A stretch of 6,227 bases of DNA from Solirubrobacteraceae bacterium (GTDB lineage: Bacteria > Actinomycetota > Thermoleophilia > Solirubrobacterales > Solirubrobacteraceae): NCBI GenBank assembly GCA_030447005.1, contig JAUJME010000064.1, positions 1 through 6,227 of the forward strand. Direction: 5' to 3'. Both the position numbers and the translations under genes were made by a program. A model generated the notes under the pieces. That model was not told where the DNA came from, did not search any database, and saw only the letters and a list, made by a program, of their open reading frames with translations. Below are positions 1-6,007 of this stretch, piece after piece (the first letter of the stretch is position 1; every line of letters starts with the position of its first letter).

Positions 1-757
1 CGACGGTCGCCAGGCCGCCGCGCGTCGGGTCGCGCAGGCAGCGGACGCCGTCCCCGCCCGCCGCCAGGACGGCGGAGACCAGGTCGTGGAGCGGCGCGGT
101 GTCGCTCTCGAGGTCGAGCTCGAGCTCGAGGCCGCCGCGGGCGATCATGATCGCCATCCCGTGGTCGCCGAGCATGCCGGAGACCAGCAGCCGGTCCCCC
201 GGCCGGATGCGCTCGACCCCGAGCTCCACGCCCACCGGGATCAGCCCGACGCCGGTCGTGGCCACGTAGAGCCCGTCGGCCTTGCCGCGCTCGACGACCT
301 TCGTGTCGCCCGTCGCGATCGGCACCCCGGCCGCCCGGGCGGCGCGGGCCATCGAGTCGGCGTAGCGCTGGAGGTCGGGGATCGCGAGCCCCTCCTCGAC
401 CACGAAGGCCGCCGACAGCGCGAGCGGCCGGGCGCCCACCATCGCCAGGTCGTTGACCGTCCCGTTGACCGCGAGCTCGCCGATGTCGCCGCCCGGGAAG
501 TCGAGCGGGTGCACCACCGACGCGTCGGTGGAGAACGCCAGGCGGTCCCCGCCCGGCAGCTCCATGACGGCGCCGTCGGCGAGCGGGGCGAGCAGCTCGT
601 TGTCGAACGCGCGGGCGAAGACGGTGGAGACGAGCGAGTGCGACGACTTGCCGCCCGCGCCGTGGGAGAGGGTGACGTGCGTGTCGAGGAGCTTGACGTG
701 CGGCCGGCGCCGCCGCTTCTCGATCGCGGCGAGGACGTCGGCCTCGGTCCGGCTCAC
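1..757 (-). CDS. hypE: HypE, carbamoyl dehydratase of [NiFe]-hydrogenase maturation (3'-truncated by window edge)
   Basis: HypE uses ATP to dehydrate the carbamoyl group that HypF places on its C-terminal cysteine. The resulting thiocyanate supplies the CN ligands of the hydrogenase iron. I translated 252 residues from a GTG at 757-755. An Arg-rich N-terminus (EKRRRRPHVK) precedes the PurM/AIR-synthase-like fold. HGAGGK lies at about 32-37, FSTDASVV at 75-82, FPGGDIGELAVNGTVNDLA at 87-105, a GDTKVVERGK nucleotide-binding segment at 150-159, and DPTRGGLA at 243-250. These match the HypE family in order and spacing. The family is usually about 330-350 residues, so roughly a quarter is missing, including the Cys-ending tail, which should lie left of position 1. 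The GTG follows the hypD stop by 52 nt and has only a weak GGGCGG upstream. An ATG at 773-771 is out of frame. Identity is near certain; the exact start is likely. Confidence 0.95.
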   Translation of the reverse strand, partial: MSRTEADVLAAIEKRRRRPHVKLLDTHVTLSHGAGGKSSHSLVSTVFARAFDNELLAPLADGAVMELPGGDRLAFSTDASVVHPLDFPGGDIGELAVNGTVNDLAMVGARPLALSAAFVVEEGLAIPDLQRYADSMARAARAAGVPIATGDTKVVERGKADGLYVATTGVGLIPVGVELGVERIRPGDRLLVSGMLGDHGMAIMIARGGLELELDLESDTAPLHDLVSAVLAAGGDGVRCLRDPTRGGLATV

Positions 758-809
758 GCGAGAAGCCGCCCATCGCGCGCGACGTCGCGGGCGGAGGACC
801 CTCGGGGTC
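758..809 (-). other. hypD-hypE spacer, the only non-overlapping junction longer than 5 nt
   Basis: This 52-nt stretch separates the hypD stop (812-810) from the hypE GTG. Directly after the stop, the minus strand reads GACCC-CGA-GGGTC (809-797), a possible 5-bp hairpin with a 3-nt loop. It has no T-run and is too short to call a terminator. GCGACGTCGC further on is palindromic but common in DNA this GC-rich. No clear promoter is visible. The spacer may simply hold a weak ribosome-binding region for hypE. Confidence 0.3.
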
Positions 810-1940
810 TCACGCCGGCGCCGCCTCGCGCACGGAGCGCCGGCCGGCGAACCGGCCGTAGTTGTAGTAGGCCGCGCAGGCGCCCTCGCTGGAGACCATG
901 CAGGTCCCGATCGGGCGGTCCGGGGTGCACGCCGTCCCGAACACCTTGCACTCCCACGGCTTGATGACGCCCTTGAGGACCTCGCCGCACTGGCACGCCT
1001 TGGGGTCGGCCACCCGGATGCCCGGCACGCCGAAGCGGACCTCGGCGTCGAAGTCCGCGAACTCGGGCCGCAGCTTGAGCGCGCTCTGGGAGATGAACCC
1101 GAGCCCGCGCCACTCGAAGGTCGTCCGCAGCTCCATCGTCTGGGCGATCACCTGCAGCGCCCTGGGGTTGCCCTCCTCGCGGACGACGCGCGTGTACTGG
1201 TTCTCGACGTCGCGGCGGCCGTCGCGCAGCTGCACGAGCAGCTGGTAGACCGACTGCAGGACGTCGAGCGGCTCGAAGCCGGCGACCACCACCGGGCGCC
1301 CGTAGTCGCGGGCGATGAAGCGGTAGGGGCGGGTGCCGATGACCGTCGAGACGTGGCCCGGGCCGATGAAGCCGTCCAGGCGCAGGTCGGGGGAGCCGAG
1401 GATCGCCCGGATCGCCGGGATGATCGTCACGTGGTTGGCGAAGACGCTGAAGTTGCGGATCCCCTCCGCCTTCGCGCGCAGCAGCGTCAGCGCGGTCGAC
1501 GGCGTGGTGGTCTCGAAGCCGATGGCGAAGAACACGACCTCGCGGTCGGGGTTCTCCCGGGCGATCCGCAGCGCGTCGAGCGGCGAGTAGACCATCCGGA
1601 CGTCGGCGCCCTGGGCCTTGGCGTCGAGCAGCGAGCCGTTGGACGCGGGGACGCGGACCATGTCGCCGAACGTGGTGAAGATGACCTCGGGCCGGCGGGC
1701 GAGCGCGATCGCGTCGTCCTGGCGCCCCATCGGGATGACGCAGACGGGGCAGCCCGGTCCGTGGACGAGCTCGACGGAGTCGGGGAGCACGTCCTCGACC
1801 CCGTGCTTGTAGATCGCGTGGGTGTGGCCTCCGCAGACCTCCATGAACTTGTAGTGGCGGCCGGGCTCGACGAGCGCGGCGATGCGCTCGCTGAGGTGCT
1901 TGGCGACCTCCCCGGAGCGGAACTCGTCGACGAACCTCAT
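810..1940 (-). CDS. hypD: HypD, Fe-S scaffold protein of Fe(CN)2CO assembly
   Basis: HypD forms a cytosolic complex with HypC that holds the iron while two CN and one CO are attached, before delivery to the hydrogenase large subunit. It is 376 residues, the normal full length. Family signatures are all present: CGGHTH at 36-41, GPGCPVC at 61-67 (Cys64, Cys67), FFAIGFETTTP at 137-147 and GPGHVSTVIG at 193-202. The C-terminal cysteine cluster for the [4Fe-4S] centre has Cys316, 318, 331, 338, 347 and 354, including CQCGEVLKG and IKPWECKVFG. The ATG at 1940-1938 overlaps the stop of the preceding SIS-HypC-SIS gene as ATGA. It has a good GGGAG Shine-Dalgarno seven bases upstream, so this start is well supported. 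The long in-frame extension upstream of this ATG is Arg-rich shadow sequence. All residues expected for function seem intact. Confidence 0.98.
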   Translation of the reverse strand: MRFVDEFRSGEVAKHLSERIAALVEPGRHYKFMEVCGGHTHAIYKHGVEDVLPDSVELVHGPGCPVCVIPMGRQDDAIALARRPEVIFTTFGDMVRVPASNGSLLDAKAQGADVRMVYSPLDALRIARENPDREVVFFAIGFETTTPSTALTLLRAKAEGIRNFSVFANHVTIIPAIRAILGSPDLRLDGFIGPGHVSTVIGTRPYRFIARDYGRPVVVAGFEPLDVLQSVYQLLVQLRDGRRDVENQYTRVVREEGNPRALQVIAQTMELRTTFEWRGLGFISQSALKLRPEFADFDAEVRFGVPGIRVADPKACQCGEVLKGVIKPWECKVFGTACTPDRPIGTCMVSSEGACAAYYNYGRFAGRRSVREAAPA

Positions 1941-3241
1941 GGGCGGTCTCCCACTGCTTCGAGGATCAGGTGATAGGCCGTCGCCTGCGCCTCCTGCAGG
2001 CGCGGGACGTAGTCGCCTCCGACGACGAGCGAGTGGTCGAGCGTGGCCAGCCGGGCGGCGCGCCCGCCGTCGTAGCCGACGAGCGCGACGGTCAGCAGCC
2101 CGCGCCGCGACGCCTCCTCGAGACCGGCCACCACGCTGGGCGACGATCCGCTCGTGGAGATCGCCAGCGCGACGTCGCCCGCGCCGCCCAGCGCGATCAG
2201 CTGCCGGGCGAAGACGTTCTCGAATCCCACGTCGTTGGCGACGGCGGTCACGGTGGCCGGGTCGTCGGTGAGCGCGAGCGCCGGCCAGCCGCGCTCGCGG
2301 GCGTCGTACGCGGCGTCCTGGGCGTCGGTCGCCGACCCGCCGTTGCCGAAGACGAGGAGCCGCCCCCCGGCCGCCAGGCGCTCGCGGATCGCCGCCGCGC
2401 AGCGCTCGAGCGCGGGAGCGTCGAGCCCGTCGCGCAGGGCGGTGGTGTCGCGCCCCTTGGCCACGGTCGAGGCGCGGACGTCGGCGAGGACGCCGGCCAG
2501 GCCGTCCTCGGAGCCGTCGAGGAACGGATAGAGGAACGCGGTGGGGTCCTCGGGCACGCGCTCGAGCGCGACGCCCGCGTGGCAGAGGAGGACGTCGCCC
2601 ACCGCGAGCTCGTCCGCCACGAGGTCGACGGCGACGTCCTCGCGCGCCCCGTCGCGCTCCACCGTGGCGGCGGCGCCCGAGAGCGCGACGACGCGCGCCT
2701 CGACGGCGACGTCGCCGCACGTGAGGCACTGCTCCTCGAGCAGCCCCGGGTGCTCGAAGAAGACGTGGACGAGCTCCCAGAGGACGTGGTAGGCGGTCTC
2801 CTGCACCTCCTGGACGATCGCGCGGTCGTCGCTGGGCACGGAGAAGGCGAAGTCGGCCTCCGCCCCGGCCCCCGGGCCGGTCAGGGCGAGCGTGAGCAGC
2901 CCGCGCCGGCGAGCCTGGGCCAGGAGCTCCCCGTCCTCGGGCGCGAGCGAGCCGTGGGCGAGCACGAGGACGGCGTCGTCGCCGCGGGCGAAGGCGCCGA
3001 GCGAGCGCCGGTCGGGCAGCGCGACGGCGGGCAGCGCGCGCTTGCCGACGATGACCGGGTGCAGGAACTCGACCGCCACGTGCGCCGCGTCGGAGGCGGC
3101 GCCCCCGGCGCCGTGGGCGAGCAGGGTGCCCCCGCGGGAGAAGGCGCGGGCGAGCGCGTGGCAGGCGTCGGCCAGCCGCTCCTGCTCGGCCTCGAGGAAG
3201 CGCTCGAGCACCGCGGCGCGCTCCGCGATCGCGTTCCTCAC
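1937..3241 (-). CDS. SIS - HypC-like - SIS fusion protein in the hyp operon, function unknown
   Basis: This 434-residue protein has three parts. Residues about 20-165 form a SIS domain like GmhA (phosphoheptose isomerase), with GGTLLAHGAGGAASDAAHV at 37-55 and QETAYHVLWELVH at 147-159. Residues 172-228 resemble HypC: CLTCGD at the start, VGDVLLCHAG at 214-223. Residues about 238-434 form a second GmhA-like SIS domain, with FGNGGSATDAQ at 298-308, ANDVGF at 335-340, STSGSS at 362-367 and LQEAQATAYH at 415-424. No signal peptide or membrane segment is seen, so it is probably cytosolic. The GTG start (3241-3239) overlaps the hypC stop as GTGA and has AGGGGAG nine bases upstream. The stop overlaps hypD. 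From memory, single-SIS proteins occur near hyp genes in actinobacteria; this looks like two such units joined in one chain. Coupling to hypC and hypD implies a role in Fe(CN)2CO assembly, but the substrate is unknown and sugar isomerase activity should not be assumed. Confidence 0.85.
   Translation of the reverse strand: MRNAIAERAAVLERFLEAEQERLADACHALARAFSRGGTLLAHGAGGAASDAAHVAVEFLHPVIVGKRALPAVALPDRRSLGAFARGDDAVLVLAHGSLAPEDGELLAQARRRGLLTLALTGPGAGAEADFAFSVPSDDRAIVQEVQETAYHVLWELVHVFFEHPGLLEEQCLTCGDVAVEARVVALSGAAATVERDGAREDVAVDLVADELAVGDVLLCHAGVALERVPEDPTAFLYPFLDGSEDGLAGVLADVRASTVAKGRDTTALRDGLDAPALERCAAAIRERLAAGGRLLVFGNGGSATDAQDAAYDARERGWPALALTDDPATVTAVANDVGFENVFARQLIALGGAGDVALAISTSGSSPSVVAGLEEASRRGLLTVALVGYDGGRAARLATLDHSLVVGGDYVPRLQEAQATAYHLILEAVGDRP
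1948..1952 (-). promoter_or_regulatory. Ribosome-binding site of hypD
   Basis: GGGAG on the minus strand, seven bases before the hypD ATG. It lies inside the last codons of the SIS-HypC-SIS gene and supports the ATGA-coupled start. Confidence 0.75.
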
Positions 3242-3513
3242 TCGATCGCGCTCCCCTTGAGCTCCTCGAGCTCCTCGTCCCATTCCGGGCCGAGCGACTC
3301 GAGGAACTCCTTGGTGGCCAGCGCCTCCTCCTCGTCGACCTTCGACATGGCGAAGCCGACGTGGATGAGGACCCAGTCCCCGACGTCGACCGCGTCGGCG
3401 CCCACGAGCAGCGCGGCGTTGACGTTGCGGCGGACGCCGTCGACGTCGACCTTCGCGATCGCGTTCGCCGGATCGACCCACTCGACGATCTGGCCGGGGA
3501 TGCCTAGGCACAT
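3238..3513 (-). CDS. hypC: HypC, hydrogenase maturation chaperone
   Basis: HypC is a small OB-fold chaperone that binds HypD and the Fe(CN)2CO group and carries it to the hydrogenase large-subunit precursor. The 91-residue product starts with MCLGIPGQIV. Cys2, exposed when Met1 is removed, is the known iron/partner ligand of the family. VGDWVLIHVGFAM at 44-56 holds the conserved His51. The C-terminal third is acidic (DEEEA, EWDEELEELKG), somewhat longer than the core fold but within family range. The ATG at 3513-3511 overlaps the end of hypF by 10 nt and has GGAG five bases upstream. The stop overlaps the next gene as GTGA. Identity is secure. Confidence 0.97.
   Translation of the reverse strand: MCLGIPGQIVEWVDPANAIAKVDVDGVRRNVNAALLVGADAVDVGDWVLIHVGFAMSKVDEEEALATKEFLESLGPEWDEELEELKGSAIE
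3251..3257 (-). promoter_or_regulatory. Ribosome-binding site of the SIS-HypC-SIS gene
   Basis: AGGGGAG on the minus strand, nine bases before the GTG at 3241-3239 and inside the end of hypC. It decides the start: the same frame stays open further upstream, back through hypC, but there it is Arg-rich shadow sequence without SIS similarity. Confidence 0.7.
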
Positions 3514-5684
3514 GGGAGCTCCATCCTGGCGGCGGCCACGGCGGCCTGCCCGTAGGAGATGCCGCCGTCGTTGGGCGGGACGCGGCGGTGGGTCAGGACG
3601 GCGAAGCCCTCGCCGGCCAGCCGCCGCTCGAGCGAGGCGGCGATCCGGGCGTTCTGCAGGCAGCCGCCGCTCAGCACGACGGTGCGGGGCCCGCCCGCCT
3701 CGGCGCACGCCGTCGCGAACGCCGCGGCGAGCCCTTCGTGCGCCGCGGCGGCGATCTGGGCGCGCGGGCGGCCCGCGGCCAGGTCGTCGTGGGCCGCTCG
3801 GACCACGTCGGCGCCGATCAGCGCGTCGCCCGCGCGCCGGCACGCGTAGGGCTCGGCGGCCGTCGCGCCGGCGAGCCACTCGAGCTCCACCGCGGCCTGC
3901 CCCTCGTAGGAGACGGCGCTGCGGACGCCGAGCAGCGCGGCGACCGCGTCGAGCAGCCGTCCGGCGCCGCTCGAGAGCGGCGCGTTGACCGCGAGGCTCT
4001 GGCGCACGAGCGCCCAGCGCTCGAACGGGACGGGGCGATCGGCGCGCTCGAGGTGGACCGCCGCGGAGCGCCACGGCTCGCGGATCGCCTGCTCGCCGCC
4101 GGGGAGCGGGAGGGCCTCGAGGTGCGCGACGCGCTCGAACGACGCGAGGTCGCAGTGCAGGAGCTCCCCGCCCCACAGGGTCCCGTCGGGCCCGTACCCC
4201 GTCCCGTCGAGCACGACCGCCAGCGCCGGCCCGGTCACGCCGTGCTCGGCCAGGCAGGCGGCGGCGTGGGCGTGGTGGTGCTGCACGCCGACGAGCTCGG
4301 CGTCCTGCCGCAGCGCCCAGGCCGTCGACGCGTAGCCCGGATGCAGGTCGTGGGCGACGACCTCGGGCCGCAGCCGCAGCATGGCCAGGTAGAGCTCGAG
4401 GTCGGCGCGGAAGGCGCGGCGGGCGCCGTCGGTGTCGAGGTCCCCGAGGTGGGGTGAGATCCACGCCCGGTCACCCCGCGCCACGCAGAACGTGCTCTTG
4501 AGCTGGGCGCCGGCCGCGACGAGCGGCCGCGCCGCGACCGCCGGGAGCGGCAGGCCGGCGGGAGCGAGCCCGCGGGAGCGGCGCAGGGGCCGGCCCGCAC
4601 GGACGACGGAGTCCTCGCAGCGGCGGTGGATCGGCCGGTCGTGGCCGAGGAAGGCGTCGGCGATGGACGCGAGGCGCGCCCGCGCCTCGTCGTCGCCGAC
4701 CGCGATCGGCTCGTCGGAGCGGTTGCCGCTCGTCATCACCAGCGGCCGGCCGGCGTCGCGGAGGAGCAGGTGGTGCAGCGGCGTGTAGGGCTCGAGGACC
4801 CCGAGCCACGGCGAGCCCGGAGCGACCCCCGCCGCGACCGGCGCGCCGTGGCGCCGGCGGGCGAGCACGATCGGGCGGGCCGCGGACCGCAGCAGCGCGC
4901 GCTCCTCGGCCTCGAGCTCGACGAGCGCCTCCGCGTCGGCGGTCATCACCGCGAACGCCTTGGCGTCCCGGGCCTTGCGGGCGCGCAGGCGCGCGACGGC
5001 CTCCTCGTCGGCCGCGTCGCAGGCGAGGTGCCAGCCCCCGAGGCCCTTCACCGCCAGGATCCCGCCGCCGCGCAGCAGGAGGACCGCCTCGTCGAGGTCC
5101 ATCGACAGCCGCGGACCGCAGGCGGGGCAGGCGATGGCCTCCGCGTGGAAGCGCCGGTCGGCCGGATCCTCGTACTCCGCGCGGCAGTCCGCGCACAGCG
5201 GGAAGCCGGCCAGCGTCGTCCGCTCGCGGTCGTAGGGAAGGGCGCGGACGACGGTGAAGCGCGGGCCGCACGCCGTGCAGGCGAGGAACGGGTAGCGATG
5301 GCGCCGGTCGTGCGGGTCGAACAGCTCGCGCAGGCAGTCGTCGCAGGTGGCGAGATCCGGGCCGACGGCCGGCGCGGCGTCGCCCGCGCGGCTCGCGGCG
5401 ATCGCGAAGCCGCGCTCGCCGCGCGGCTCGACGACCGCCTGGGTCAGGCGGTCGACGTGCGCCGCCGCGGGCGCCTCGCGCACGAGCGCGGAGGCGAACG
5501 CGTCGAGCGCGTCGCCGTCGCCCTCGACCTCGACCTCGACCCCCCAGCCGGTGTTGCCGACGCGGCCCGCGAGCCCGTGCCGGTCGGCGAGGGCGCGGAC
5601 GAACGGCCGGAAGCCGACGCCCTGCACGATCCCCGTGATCTCGAAGCGCCGCCGCTCGACGGTCGTCTGGGCCGTGGCCGGCAC
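3504..5684 (-). CDS. hypF: HypF, carbamoyltransferase of [NiFe]-hydrogenase maturation
   Basis: HypF takes carbamoyl phosphate and ATP, makes a carbamoyl-adenylate and transfers the carbamoyl group to the C-terminal Cys of HypE. The 726-residue protein shows the full family order. An acylphosphatase domain carries GIVQGVGFRPFV at 18-29. A double zinc-finger region has Cys114/117, 136/139, 164/167 and 186/189 with the expected 18-24-18 spacing between pairs. A YrdC-like domain runs from about 195 to 375 (GILAVKGLGGWHLACDA, KARDAKAFAVM, MTSGNRSDEPIA). A Kae1-like carbamoyl-transfer domain follows, with the metal-binding HHHAHAAA at 469-476, LDGTGYGPDG at 492-501 and LSGGCLQN at 671-678. Length is normal to slightly short for the family. 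The start is GTG (5684-5682), the only start upstream of the acylphosphatase motif; no clear Shine-Dalgarno is seen, so translation probably depends on coupling to the gene ending five bases before. The end overlaps hypC by 10 nt. Confidence 0.98.
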   Translation of the reverse strand: MPATAQTTVERRRFEITGIVQGVGFRPFVRALADRHGLAGRVGNTGWGVEVEVEGDGDALDAFASALVREAPAAAHVDRLTQAVVEPRGERGFAIAASRAGDAAPAVGPDLATCDDCLRELFDPHDRRHRYPFLACTACGPRFTVVRALPYDRERTTLAGFPLCADCRAEYEDPADRRFHAEAIACPACGPRLSMDLDEAVLLLRGGGILAVKGLGGWHLACDAADEEAVARLRARKARDAKAFAVMTADAEALVELEAEERALLRSAARPIVLARRRHGAPVAAGVAPGSPWLGVLEPYTPLHHLLLRDAGRPLVMTSGNRSDEPIAVGDDEARARLASIADAFLGHDRPIHRRCEDSVVRAGRPLRRSRGLAPAGLPLPAVAARPLVAAGAQLKSTFCVARGDRAWISPHLGDLDTDGARRAFRADLELYLAMLRLRPEVVAHDLHPGYASTAWALRQDAELVGVQHHHAHAAACLAEHGVTGPALAVVLDGTGYGPDGTLWGGELLHCDLASFERVAHLEALPLPGGEQAIREPWRSAAVHLERADRPVPFERWALVRQSLAVNAPLSSGAGRLLDAVAALLGVRSAVSYEGQAAVELEWLAGATAAEPYACRRAGDALIGADVVRAAHDDLAAGRPRAQIAAAAHEGLAAAFATACAEAGGPRTVVLSGGCLQNARIAASLERRLAGEGFAVLTHRRVPPNDGGISYGQAAVAAARMELPCA
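3519..3522 (-). promoter_or_regulatory. Ribosome-binding site of hypC
   Basis: GGAG on the minus strand, five bases before the hypC ATG and within the last codons of hypF. It fits reinitiation by ribosomes finishing hypF. Confidence 0.7.
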
Positions 5685-5689
5685 GGCGG

Positions 5690-6007
5690 CTAGGACGTGC
5701 TCGGCTTCGGGAGGTCGTCGGCCGAGTCGATGCCCGCGCCGTCGCCCGCCGCGCCGCCGTCCTGCGGGCCGACCACGTCCTGCAGCGCGGCCGCGACACC
5801 CTCGAGCGCACCGTTGATGTCGCGCAGCCGCGGGCCGATCGGCGCGGTCTGCGTCTCGATCGCGCGGACGCCGAAGGTGATCTTGCCGAGCGTCGTCGAG
5901 ACGCTGCGCAGGCGCGCGGCGATCGCGATCAGGTAGCCGGCGAGCACGGCGACGAGCAGGCCGACCTCCCCGAGCGTCGCGGCGATCAGCGTCTTGCGGC
6001 CGTTCAT
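5690..6007 (-). CDS. Small single-pass membrane protein upstream of hypF, function unknown
   Basis: The 105-residue product has a short N-terminus (MNGRKTLIAA), one hydrophobic helix at about residues 13-32 (VGLLVAVLAGYLIAIAARL), then a helical stretch (RSVSTTLGKITFGVRAIETQ, TAPIGPRLRDINGALEGVAAALQDV). It ends in a loose Gly/Asp/Pro-rich tail (82-105). This suggests a membrane anchor with a soluble helical part, possibly self-associating, but I recognise no characterised family. The ATG at 6007-6005 overlaps the preceding stop as ATGA and has GGAGG nine bases upstream, so the longer Arg-rich upstream extension of this frame is not used. It ends five bases before hypF, so it is probably co-transcribed with the hyp genes. 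A link to hydrogenase (anchoring or maturation) is inference from position only. Confidence 0.75.
   Translation of the reverse strand: MNGRKTLIAATLGEVGLLVAVLAGYLIAIAARLRSVSTTLGKITFGVRAIETQTAPIGPRLRDINGALEGVAAALQDVVGPQDGGAAGDGAGIDSADDLPKPSTS

Noticed and set aside
106..133. CTCGAG/GAGCTC-rich repeat-like stretch (similar CTCGAC triplets near 5522-5540)
   Set aside because: It encodes the alternating Leu-Glu run in HypE and the Val-Glu run in HypF in frame; a result of amino-acid pattern plus GC codon bias, not a DNA repeat element.
453..1973. 506-codon plus-strand open frame
   Set aside because: Antisense to hypE and hypD; low-complexity Asp/Arg/Ala/Val composition and no motif. The strongly conserved HypD and HypE reading explains the region.
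1937..2557. Second SIS unit as a separate gene starting at the GTG at 2557-2555
   Set aside because: The frame is continuous from the first SIS and HypC-like parts and no clear Shine-Dalgarno precedes this GTG. Internal initiation remains possible but is not supported.
1941..2729. Longer HypD start reached by extending its frame upstream
   Set aside because: The extension is Arg-rich and overlaps the fusion gene entirely. The ATG at 1940 has a Shine-Dalgarno and gives the normal HypD N-terminus.
3242..3511. Longer N-terminus for the SIS fusion protein
   Set aside because: It is the out-of-frame reading of hypC and has no SIS similarity. The GTG at 3241 has a good ribosome-binding site and a GTGA overlap.
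1970..3988. 672-codon plus-strand open frame
   Set aside because: It lies antisense to the fusion gene, hypC and hypF. The translation is Arg/Ala/Gly/Glu-rich with no domain pattern, typical of a GC-codon shadow.
3588..4457. Plus-strand open frame of 289 codons (another of 355 codons at 4626-5693)
   Set aside because: Both are antisense to hypF with shadow-type composition. HypF motifs cover the whole region on the minus strand.
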